A program made the translations under genes and the position numbers. From positions 310,001 through 374,000 of the forward strand of contig NZ_JADEUG010000001.1 in the NCBI RefSeq assembly GCF_015163665.1: a stretch of DNA of 64,000 nucleotides, read 5' to 3'. This DNA is from Xenorhabdus sp. BG5 (GTDB taxonomy: Bacteria; Pseudomonadota; Gammaproteobacteria; Enterobacterales; Enterobacteriaceae). Each line of letters opens with the position of its first letter. Within the stretch, counting starts at the first letter, position 1. A model generated the notes under the pieces. That model saw only the letters and a list, made by a program, of their open reading frames with translations. It made no database searches and was not told where the DNA came from. Of the stretch, positions 50,801 through 60,500 are shown piece by piece.

Positions 50801-53800
50801 TTGTCATGTTAAACACATTCCCGCTCACGCCCAATGGCAAACTTAACCGTCAGGCGCTGCCGGCACCGGATTTATCGGCCGTCGTCGCCCGCCGCTATGC
50901 CACGCCCGTCGGAGAGAGAGAAATCGCCCTGGCACAGATTTGGCAAAAACTCTTAGATTTGAAACAAGTCAGCCGCCATGACCATTTCTTTGAATTCGGC
51001 GGCCATTCACTGATGATTGTCAGCCTGATCGAAGAGCTGCGTAATCTGGGCTGGCAACTCGAAGTACGTAGTGTGTTCGCCTCACCTGTCCTCGCCGATA
51101 TGGCTCAGGCTATCCAGCATGGGGGCAGCACCTTTGTCGTGCCACCCAACCTTATTCCAGAGGGCTGTACGGCCATTACCCCCGATATGCTGCCATTGGT
51201 TTCGCTTTCTCAAGCTGAAATTGATGCCATCGTTGATACCGTTTCCGGTGGAACCCGTAATGTACAGGATATTTATCCACTGGCACCGTTGCAGGAAGGG
51301 ATCCTGTTCCATTACCGAATGCAGGCACAGGGGGATACCTATCTGTTGCAGAGCCTGCTAGCGTTCAATTCTCGCGATCGTCTTGCGAGCTTTCTGGCGG
51401 CCTTGCAACAGGTTATTAACCGCCATGATATCCTGCGCACGGCCGTTTATTGGCAGGGACTGGAACAGCCAGTTCAGGTGGTTTGGCGTCAGGCACAGCT
51501 GACTATCCACGAATTCATCCCTGCCACGCCAGACGATATTCCGGCGCAATTACAGGCTGACACCGATCCACGCCAGCACCGTATTAATTTGAACCATGCC
51601 CCGCTGTTTGCTGCCGATATCGCCCATGATCCACTACAGAACGAATGGCTGCTGGCCCTGCGTTTCCATCATCTGGTCAGCGACCATATGACACTGGATC
51701 TGATTTTTGCCGAAATAGCGCAAATATTGCAGGGACAACAAACACTGCCTGCGGCACTGCCCTATCGCAACTTTATCGCCCAAATCCTGAACGCCCCCGC
51801 CACAGAGCACGAAGCCTATTTTCGTGCTCAACTCGCCGATATTGATGCACCGACAGCCCCATTCGGTGTGCTGTCAATACCGGATAACCAAACATTAAGC
51901 GATGATAACGCCATCACCGAAGCCCGCCTTTCTCTTCCTTCTGAACTGGCGGAAGCCATTCGCAGCCAGGCTCGGCGCTTAGGGATCAGTTCGAGTGTTC
52001 TGTTTCATGTGGCCTGGGCGCAGGTATTGGCTCATACCAGTGGTCGGGACGACGTCGTTTTTGGCTCCGTACTATTGGGGCGTCTGCAAGGCGGTGCCGG
52101 TGCCGGCCAAATACTGGGGATGTTTATCAACACCCTGCCAGTACGTGTTTCCCTGGCTGATCGCAGTGTAAAAACCGTGGTGCAAGCCACCTACGATAAC
52201 CTGATGTCGCTACTGGAACATGAACAGGCACCATTGGCGTTGGCACAAAGTTGTAGTGGTGTCGCGCAACCCATGCCTCTGTTCAGCTCCTTACTCAATT
52301 ACCGTCATTCCCAAGCCAATGACGCGAACGCGGTTAATATCTGGTCAGATATGCGCGTTATTGTCACACAGGAACGAACCAACTATCCAATCACACTATC
52401 AGTAGATGACTTAGGCGTTGGTTTTCACCTGACCATCCACACTGTGGCCGGTATCGATCCCGTTCGTGTAGCCCATTACCTGCTGACAGCCATTCGTGGC
52501 CTGATCGATGCGTTGGTACACCATCCACAACAGATGATTTTGGCTGTGCCAATCTTACCAACGGCAGAGCGGCAACAAGTGCTGGCCGATTTTAACGCTA
52601 CTCAAGTTGATTTCCCGCAAGGTGCGCTAATCCACCAACTGTTTGAAGCACAGGCTGAACAACATGCAGATACCATCGCTGTCGTCTGTGAAAACCAGAC
52701 ACTGAGCTATGGTGAACTGAACCAACGGGCTAATCGTCTGGCTCATCACTTGATTGCTCTGGGAGTGCGGCCGGATGATCGGGTGGCAATTTGTGCCGAA
52801 CGCAGTCTGGATACTATTGTGGGATTACTCGGCATTCTTAAGGCTGGCGGCGCTTATGTTCCGCTCGATCCGGCTTATCCCACCGAACGGCTGGCTTATA
52901 TGCTCGAAGATGCCGCTCCGGTGGTATTACTGACCCAGACAGCACAATTCGACAGGTTACACCGCAGTGTATCTGCAACAGTGCCTATCGTCGTGCTTGA
53001 TGCAAAGGAAATACCATTGGAGGCACAACCGACTCACAACCCCAATCCACAGGTACTGAATCTGACATCACAAAATTTGGCCTATGTGATCTATACCTCT
53101 GGCTCTACCGGGCAACCCAAAGGGGTGATGGTCGAACACCGCAGTGTCAATCGGCTGGTTATCAATAGTGCTTATGCAGATATCGGTACATCCGACTGCG
53201 TTGCTCATTGTGCCAATATCGCTTTTGATGCCTCGACCTGGGAAATTTGGTCTGCCCTGCTCAACGGGGCACGCCTGCATATCGTTCCGCAATCCGTGCT
53301 GCTCGATCCAGAACGTTTCTGCGATTCATTGATCAAGGGGCAAGTCACCGCCCTCTGGTTGACGGTGGGTTTGTTCAACGAATATCTCGATAGTCTCAAG
53401 CCGTTGTTTGGTCAGTTGCGTTACCTGCTTACCGGTGGCGATGTGCTCGATCCGAAGAAAATACAACAGGTACAACGGGCTGAGTCTCAACCCGTCCACC
53501 TGATTAACGGCTATGGTCCAACGGAAACCACAACATTTGCCTCCACCTACGAGATCACTTCTCCCGTGGATGTAACCCGTTCTATCCCTATTGGCCGCCC
53601 AATTGCCAATACCCGGATTTATGTTCTGGATACGCGTGGTCAACCCGTTCCCATCGGTGTAGCGGGTGAAATCCATATTGCCGGTGACGGCGTGGCTCGC
53701 GGTTACCTGAACCGGCCTGAACTGACTGCCGAACGCTTCCTTGCTGATCTGTTCTCCCAAAACCCCGATGCCCGTATGTACAAAACCGGTGATCTCGGGC

Positions 53801-54519
53801 GTTGGCTGCCTGATGGCAATATCGAATATCTTGGTCGCAATGATTTTCAGGTCAAGTTGCGTGGTTTTCGCATTGAACCCGGCGAGATTGAAGCTAAGTT
53901 AATGCAATGCGATGGCGTGCATGAAGCCATCGTTCTTATGCGCGAAGATACGCTTCTCGACAACACAGGGAGCCAGAGACGTCTGGTCGCCTACCTGATC
54001 CCCCAAACCGGTGTTGAACTGGTGCCGACAGAACTGCATCAGCAACTGGCCCAGCATCTCGCTGGCTATATGCTGCCGGGCGCCTTTGTCATATTGGAGA
54101 CTTTCCCGCTGACCCCCAATGGCAAACTCGACCGTCAGGCACTTCCTGCCCCTGATGCATCCGCTATGGTCGTACGCCATTATGAAGCACCGATCAATGA
54201 AGAAGAAATCATGCTGGCCCAAATCTGGCAAGACTTGCTGGGATTAGAACGAATGGGTCGCCACGATGACTTTTTTGAACTTGGCGGCCACTCATTGCTG
54301 ATCGCGCAATTAGCAACACGGATACAAGATGAATTTCTGGTCGATATCCCTATCTCCTCGTTGTTTCTTTCTCCTCAATTGGCAGAGCAGGCCGACATCA
54401 TCCTTACTACCCAATTGGATGCTATAGGGAACAGCAATATTGAATTACTTGAGGACGAGCTGGATTTAATGTCAACCGAAGAATTAATGGCAATTTTAGG
54501 CGGAGACAACAACAAATGA
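47830..54519 (+). CDS. Two-module NRPS, second protein of the assembly line
   Basis: A 2229-residue NRPS: N-terminal docking segment (about 4-30, NINELKRAVLEKRLEEQL), C (37-477, HHIITDG), A8 (505-1013), T8 (Ser1060), dual E/C (1100-1577), A9 (1603-2107), T9 (Ser2155), C-terminal docking tail EELMAILGGD. Pockets are D-A-W-F-L-G-V-T-F (Ile/Val-like) and D-A-W-W-L-G-G-T-F (Val-like). It takes the heptapeptide from the first protein and adds residues 8 and 9. Start and stop overlap the neighbours (TAATG and ATGA), so translation is coupled. The N-terminal motif of its dual E/C reads HYRMQAQGD instead of HHLxxxxGD, and T8 reads EFGGHS. No thioesterase. Probably corresponds to XabB if this is xenoamicin-type. 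Confidence 0.92.
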   Translation: MTRFNMNINELKRAVLEKRLEEQLKTRGNQQQPAFIKPADRHQPLPLSFAQQRLWFISKFDAAASQAYHLSVTLRLTGQLDYPALKAALDRLIARHESLRTRFILVAGQPCQHIDPADIGFALSCHDLRLLDPGLRSQRVTELADLEAQAPFDFTQGPLIRGQLLQLADDEHVLLLTLHHIITDGWSVGVLVQELSIFYRAALDGQPDPLPPLPIQYADYAVWQQEQLQGTAFTEQRDFWCTQLADAPALLTLPTDRPRPAVQTYAGNRVPVQIDADLLASLKVLGQRHNTTLFMTVLSVWSLVLARLSGQDDIVIGTPVANRPQHELEGLMGFFVNTLALRISCHDNLRVTDLLAQVREQALAAYAHQDLPFEQVVEALQPARSLSYSPLFQVMLALNNTPTQELTLPGLQLTTIAQEHRSAHFDLTLSLSETEAGLIGELEYATDLFDTATVERIVGYFNKALIAMVADDTQLIATLPLLPASERQQLLVDFNATQSDFPQNALIHSLFEAQAAQHPESIAVVYEEQTLSYGELNHRANQLAHSLITLGVRPDDRVAICAERSLDAIVGLLGILKAGGAYVPLDPTYPTERLAYMLEDAAPVVLLTQTTQCDRLRDSVPATVPVIVLDDTEALLETQPTHNPQAQTLGLTSRHLAYVIYTSGSTGQPKGVMVEHRNVLRLIINSGFAEIGPDDCIAHCANVSFDAATWEIWAGLVHGARIVLIPEKVLLQPTLFGQCLSSEGVTALFLTTALFNQYAELIGSSLSGLRYVLFGGEQADNRPAIRLRTEHPPKHLLHVYGPTETTTFATAYEIPVMEDEDVESKNRKIPIGHPIANTQIYILDTQGQPVPIGVTGEIHIAGDGVARGYLNRPELTAECFLPDPFSSQPDARMYKTGDLARWLPDGNIEYLDRNDFQVKLRGFRIELGEIEAKLRQCDGVREAVVLAREDEPGQKRLVAYLRPLEGIELVPAELRQQLTQHLAEYMLPSAFVMLNTFPLTPNGKLNRQALPAPDLSAVVARRYATPVGEREIALAQIWQKLLDLKQVSRHDHFFEFGGHSLMIVSLIEELRNLGWQLEVRSVFASPVLADMAQAIQHGGSTFVVPPNLIPEGCTAITPDMLPLVSLSQAEIDAIVDTVSGGTRNVQDIYPLAPLQEGILFHYRMQAQGDTYLLQSLLAFNSRDRLASFLAALQQVINRHDILRTAVYWQGLEQPVQVVWRQAQLTIHEFIPATPDDIPAQLQADTDPRQHRINLNHAPLFAADIAHDPLQNEWLLALRFHHLVSDHMTLDLIFAEIAQILQGQQTLPAALPYRNFIAQILNAPATEHEAYFRAQLADIDAPTAPFGVLSIPDNQTLSDDNAITEARLSLPSELAEAIRSQARRLGISSSVLFHVAWAQVLAHTSGRDDVVFGSVLLGRLQGGAGAGQILGMFINTLPVRVSLADRSVKTVVQATYDNLMSLLEHEQAPLALAQSCSGVAQPMPLFSSLLNYRHSQANDANAVNIWSDMRVIVTQERTNYPITLSVDDLGVGFHLTIHTVAGIDPVRVAHYLLTAIRGLIDALVHHPQQMILAVPILPTAERQQVLADFNATQVDFPQGALIHQLFEAQAEQHADTIAVVCENQTLSYGELNQRANRLAHHLIALGVRPDDRVAICAERSLDTIVGLLGILKAGGAYVPLDPAYPTERLAYMLEDAAPVVLLTQTAQFDRLHRSVSATVPIVVLDAKEIPLEAQPTHNPNPQVLNLTSQNLAYVIYTSGSTGQPKGVMVEHRSVNRLVINSAYADIGTSDCVAHCANIAFDASTWEIWSALLNGARLHIVPQSVLLDPERFCDSLIKGQVTALWLTVGLFNEYLDSLKPLFGQLRYLLTGGDVLDPKKIQQVQRAESQPVHLINGYGPTETTTFASTYEITSPVDVTRSIPIGRPIANTRIYVLDTRGQPVPIGVAGEIHIAGDGVARGYLNRPELTAERFLADLFSQNPDARMYKTGDLGRWLPDGNIEYLGRNDFQVKLRGFRIEPGEIEAKLMQCDGVHEAIVLMREDTLLDNTGSQRRLVAYLIPQTGVELVPTELHQQLAQHLAGYMLPGAFVILETFPLTPNGKLDRQALPAPDASAMVVRHYEAPINEEEIMLAQIWQDLLGLERMGRHDDFFELGGHSLLIAQLATRIQDEFLVDIPISSLFLSPQLAEQADIILTTQLDAIGNSNIELLEDELDLMSTEELMAILGGDNNK
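47940..51060 (+). other. NRPS module 8: C (LCL) - A (Ile/Val-like) - T
   Basis: C motif HHIITDG; pocket D-A-W-F-L-G-V-T-F, same as module 5. The T domain has FFEFGGHS (Phe for Leu) and precedes a dual E/C, so residue 8 should be D. Confidence 0.65.
51130..54340 (+). other. NRPS module 9: dual E/C with altered motif - A (Val-like) - T
   Basis: The dual E/C N-terminal motif is HYRMQAQGD (about 51310), the second His replaced by Tyr; the catalytic HHLVSDH is intact. Pocket D-A-W-W-L-G-G-T-F, Val-like. Confidence 0.65.
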
Positions 54520-57500
54520 TAAGGCATAACATGAACCGCGATAACCTAAAACGTGCTGTTTTACAAAAGAAAATTAAAGAACAGTTACAACATAACAAGC
54601 ATCATCAGCAGCGGCCCCCCATCAAACAAGCCGTCCGTGCGCGTCCTCTGCCATTGTCCTTCGCCCAACAGCGGCTGTGGTTCCTTAACCAACTCGATCC
54701 TGCCGCCAGTCTGGCCTATCATCTTCCAATAGCGCTGCGCCTGACAGGTCAACTTAACCGTGACTTCCTGACTAACGCACTCAATCATCTGGTTGCCCGT
54801 CATGAAAGTCTGCGTACCCGCTTTGTTCTGAACGAAGGACAGCCCTGTCAGCATATCGATCCAGCTGACAGCGGTTTTGCCCTGTCCTGCCATGATCTAC
54901 GTCGATTAGACACCAAAACGCAGGCTAGCCGTCTCGCCGAACTGACCACCCTTGCAACACAGGCACCTTTCGACCTAACTCAAGGCCCGCTGATCCGCGG
55001 CCAACTGTTACAACTCACGGATGAAGAACATGTGTTATTGCTGACCCAGCATCACATTATCTCTGACGGCTGGTCTATCGGGGTACTGGTGCACGAACTA
55101 GGTGCACTCTATCGTGCGGCTCTTGACAACCAGGATGATCCGTTGCCGCTACTCCCCATTCAGTATGTTGACTATGCCGTCTGGCAACGTGAGTGGTTAC
55201 AAGGCACTGTCCTTGCTAAACAACGCGATTTTTGGTGTACGCAACTTAAGGGCGCCCCAGCCTTGCTGACATTACCCACCGATCGGCCACGTCCTTCCGT
55301 ACCCACTTATGCAGGTAAACAGGTGCCTGTTCAGTTTGATGCGACCTTGCTGGCATCACTTAAGTCATTTGGACAACGGCATCACACAACTCTGTTTATG
55401 ACTATACTGGCAGCCTGGAGTATTGTACTCGCCCGACTCAGTGGACAGGATGACATCGTCATCGGTACGCCAGTCGCTAACCGCCCACACCGTGAACTTG
55501 AAGGGCTGGTTGGTTTCTTTGTCAATACGCTGGCCTTGCGTGTCACTCTCAATGATGACCCTAATGTAACGGAGCTGCTTGACCAGGTGCGGGAACGGGC
55601 ACTTGCCGCCTACGCCCATCAGGATCTGCCGTTTGAACAGGTCGTGGAAGCACTCCAGCCTGATCGTAGCCTAAGTTACAGCCCGATCTTTCAGGTGATG
55701 TTGGCTCTAAACAATACGCCCGCCAAGACCCTGACGTTACCTGGCTTGCAACTCAGCCAAATTGAACAAACACGCCACAGTACCCACTTCGATATGACCT
55801 TATCGCTGACCGAAACCGAATCTGGTTTGTTCGGCGAGCTGGAATATGCCGTTGATCTGTTTGATTCCTCGACGATAGAACGGATGGTCAGCTATTTGAA
55901 ACGGGTACTGGTGGCAATGACAAGCGAAACCGAACTGACTATTGCCAGCCTGCCAATATTGTCAGCCTCGGAGCGGCACCAATTGTTGGTGGAATTCAAC
56001 GCCACTCAAGCCGATTTCCCCCAAGAAGCCCTGATCCATCAACTGGTCGAAATGCAAACTGCACAAACGCCCAATGCGACAGCGGTAGTGTGTGGAGAGC
56101 AGTCTCTCAGCTATGGAGAATTGAACCACTATGCCAATCATCTGGCTTATCATTTGATTACATTAGGGGTAAATCCAGATGATCGAGTCGCTATCTGTGT
56201 CGAACGCAGTTTAGAAATGGTGGTGGGGTTACTGGCTATTCTTAAAGCGGGGGGCGCTTATGTCCCGCTCGATCCCGCTTACCCAACCAGCCGATTGGCC
56301 TATATGCTTGAGGATGCGACTCCCGTCGTAGTCATCACGCAGAAAAAATTCACCGACAGACTGACCAGCTCCGCCCCTACGGTCTTTATCGACAATCTAC
56401 TCAGCCATGACAATCAAGACCGCTTAAGTCAATCGATAGCCAATCCCGATGCTCAAGCACGGGGTTTAACATCAAATCATTTGGCTTATGTGATCTACAC
56501 CTCAGGTTCGACCGGATCACCCAAAGGGGTTGCCATTGCGCATCGCAATACCGTGAATTTCCTGACCTGGACCCAACGGACTTTTCGCCCCGAAGTATTG
56601 GCTCATACCCTGTTTGCGACTTCGTTTAATTTTGATTTGTCCGTGTACGAATGTTTTGCGCCACTGATTTCTGGCGGTACGGTTCATATTGTTGCTGATA
56701 CCCTGTCGTTAATCGCTGCCAAATCTTCCGCTACAGAACAGGCGATCAGCCTGATTAATACGGTGCCGTCGGCCATCGCGCATTTGAGCGAGACAAATGC
56801 CATTCCCCCCACTGTTAAAGCCATTAATCTGGCGGGTGAAGCGCTGAAACCCCATATTGTCGAACATCTGTTTACCTATTCTGGTGTAGAGGATATCTGC
56901 AATCTCTATGGCCCTTCGGAGACGACAACGTATTCGACCTGGACCCGCATGAATCGGACGACAAATGTTGTTTCTCATATTGGTCGCCCCATCGCCAATA
57001 CCCGCATCTATATCCTTGACGCGGCCAGACAACTTGTTCCCCTTGGGGTTACCGGCGAAATTTATATCGCCGGTGCTGGTGTGGCCCGCGGTTACCTGAA
57101 TCGGCCTGAACTCACAGCCGAACGCTTCTTAAGCGATCCCTTCGCTTCAGAACCGAACGCACGTATGTACAAAACCGGTGATCTCGGCCGTTGGCTGCCC
57201 GATGGCAATATCGAATACCTCGGCCGCAATGATTTTCAGGTCAAGTTGCGTGGATTTCGCATTGAATTAGGGGAAATCGAGGCACAACTGATGCAATGTC
57301 ACGGTGTACGTGAAGCGGTGGTGATTGCCCGTGAAGATGAGCCAGGGCAGAAACGGCTGGTGGCTTATCTGCGACCACTGGCGGGTGCCGAACTGATACC
57401 GGCCGAATTACGCCAGCAACTCGCCCAACACCTGGCCGACTATATGTTACCCAGCGCTTTTGTGACATTGGACACCTTCCCACTGAATGCTAATGGCAAG

Positions 57501-60500
57501 CTCGACCGGCAGGCCCTGCCTGTCCCCGATACATCTGCGGTGATCACTCGCGGCTATGCAACGCCGGTCGGAGAGATAGAAACGGCTTTAGCCCGGATCT
57601 GGCAAGATTTGCTGGGACTGGAACAGGTCGGTCGTCATGACCATTTCTTTGAACTCGGTGGACACTCATTGCTGATCGTCAATCTGATTGAACAACTGCA
57701 TAACCTGGGTTGGCGACTTGATGTGCGCAGTGTGTTTGCAACCCCAATCTTAAGTGAGCTGGCGCAAACCATTCTGACATCTCAAGACAATCCCTGCGCT
57801 TTTGAAGCACCACCCCAGCTTATCCCCGAAGGCTGTACTTCCATTACGCCAGATATGCTGCCACTGGTTTCGTTGTCCCAGGACGAGATTGATGCCATTG
57901 TCGCGACTGTGTCAGGAGGGGCTGCCAATGTGCAGGATATCTATCCACTGGCGCCGTTACAGGAGGGCATTCTTTTCCAGCACTTATTACAGACACAAGG
58001 TGATGATTATCTGCTGCAAAGCCTGCTCGCTTTCGATACCCGCGAACGGCTTGATGCCTTTTTAGCCGCGTTGCAACACATTATCGCTCGCCATGACATC
58101 CTGCGAACTGCCGCCTATTGGCAAGATCTGGCCCAGCCCGTTCAGGTGGTTTGGCGTCAGGCATCGCTGCATATCAATGTCTTCACCGCGACCACGGCAG
58201 ACGACGTTTTATCGCAATCCATTTCATCACAACTACGTGACTATACTGACCCACGCCAGCATCGTCTCAATTTGAGCCGCGCGCCGCTGTTTGCCGCAGA
58301 TATCGCCCATGACCCCGTACACGATGAATGGTTGTTATCTTTACGTTTTCATCATCTGGTCAGTGACCATATGACACTGGAGCTGATTTTCGCTGAGATT
58401 GCCCACGTGTTGCAAGGAGATGCCGCCATGCTGCCTACTGCCCTGCCTTATCGCAACTTTATTGCCCGGTTATTAAGTGTGCCAGTCGCAGAGCATGAAG
58501 CCTATTTCCGTGACCAACTGGCTGATATTGCTGAGCCAACTGCTCCTTACGGGGTACTCAGCGTAGCAAGCGATAATCGGACTCTCAACGAACACAGCCT
58601 GTCGCTTGATCCCACTCTGGCAAAGACGATTCGTTCTCAGGCCCGCCGTTTAGGTATCAGTCCTGGCGTCCTGTTTCATGTCGCGTGGGCGCAAGTGTTG
58701 GCTCAAACCAGTGGTCACCACGATGTGGTCTTTGGCTCGGTATTATTGGGACGTTTGCAAGGGATCGCAGGAGCCAACCGAATATTGGGCATGTTTATCA
58801 ACACGCTGCCGATACGGATTACGCTGAGCGGATTCAGCGTGCAAGAAGTGGTACAGGCTACCTACCACAATCTGACTCTGTTATTAGAACATGAACAGGC
58901 ACCGTTATCGCTGGCACAACGATGCAGTGGCGTGCCCCAACCGATGCCGTTGTTCAGTGCCTTATTGAATTATCGTCATAGTCAATCTGGTGAGATGGAA
59001 ACAGCCAGTTCGGTCTGGGCGGGTATCCGCATCCTGGCAGCGGAAGAGCGAACCAACTATCCAATCACGCTATCGGTAGATGATATGGGCGTTGGTTTCC
59101 ATTTAACTGCCCAAACTGTGACGAGTATTGACCCTGCACGTATCACTCATTATCTGGTCACGGCTATCAGCGGTCTTATTGATGCACTTATCCATCACCC
59201 GCAGCAACCCATTCTGCACGTGCCGATCCTGCCTGCTCTGGAGCAACGACAACTGCTGACAGACTTCAATGCCACACAAGCCGATTTTCCGCAGGATGTC
59301 CTGATCCACCAACTGTTTGAAATCGAAGCAGTACAACACCCCGCTGATATCGCCGTAGTATACGGTGAACAGTCACTCAGCTATGGTGAACTGAATCGCC
59401 GCGCCAATCGTTTAGCGCATCATTTAATCATGTTGGGTGTACGCCCAGACGATCGTGTCGCCATCTGTGTCGAACGCAGCCCAGAGATGGTGGTCGGCTT
59501 ACTGGCTATCCTGAAAGCGGGTGGGGCTTATGTGCCGCTTGATCCGGCTTACCCCGCCGAACGGCTGGCCTATATGCTTGAAGATTCAGCAACGGTAGCG
59601 ATACTGACCCAACTAGCCTGGCTTGATATTTTTACAAGTACTGAGTCAACCGATGCTATTCCTCTCCTCCTGCTTGATATCCAGGATGACAGCATGGAAA
59701 TGCAGCCAGATCACAACCCAGAAATATCTGGCCTGACTCCCCATCATCTGGCCTATGTTGTTTATACTTCTGGCTCCACTGGCCTGCCTAAAGGAGTCAT
59801 GAGTAGCCATCTGGCCCTATGCAATCGGCTCTTGTGGTTCGTCCGAGACATCGCGATTCCGCCATTAATCGGGGCGCTAAAAACCAGTATCAGCTTTGTT
59901 GATTCAATCACTGAAACCTTGGGTGTACTGCTGGCAGGTGGCAAACTGGTGGTTTTCAATAACCAAGAAGTGAAAGATCCCATCCAGTTCAGTGAAGGTT
60001 TGCAGCGTTTTAATGTTAACTATCTGGTCGTTGTGCCTTCACTATTAAAACTTTTAATACAGGATCGTGATAATCGAATTCATCTCAAATCAGTCAGGAC
60101 GTTGATTTGCAGCGGAGAACGGCTTGCACCTGAGTTAGCCCGACAGGTAGTGACAGATTACCCCTGGCTCCGTCTCCTGAATTTTTATGGTTCATCTGAA
60201 ATCAATGGTGATGCCACCTGGTATGAATATTCTGCTCAGGCAGGTGTACCGGAAGTTTCCGTTATTGGCCGCCCCATCGCCAATAGCCAAAGTTATATTC
60301 TGGATCCTCACGGACAACTCGTCCCCCTTGGTGTCACAGGTGAAATCTACATCGCGGGCGTCGGCCTGGCCCGCGGTTATCTCAACCAACCGGAACTGAC
60401 TACCGAACGTTTTCTTGCCGATCCATTCTCTTCAGAGCCAGACGCACGTATGTATAAAACCGGTGACCTCGGCCGCTGGCTGCCCGATGGTAATATCGAA

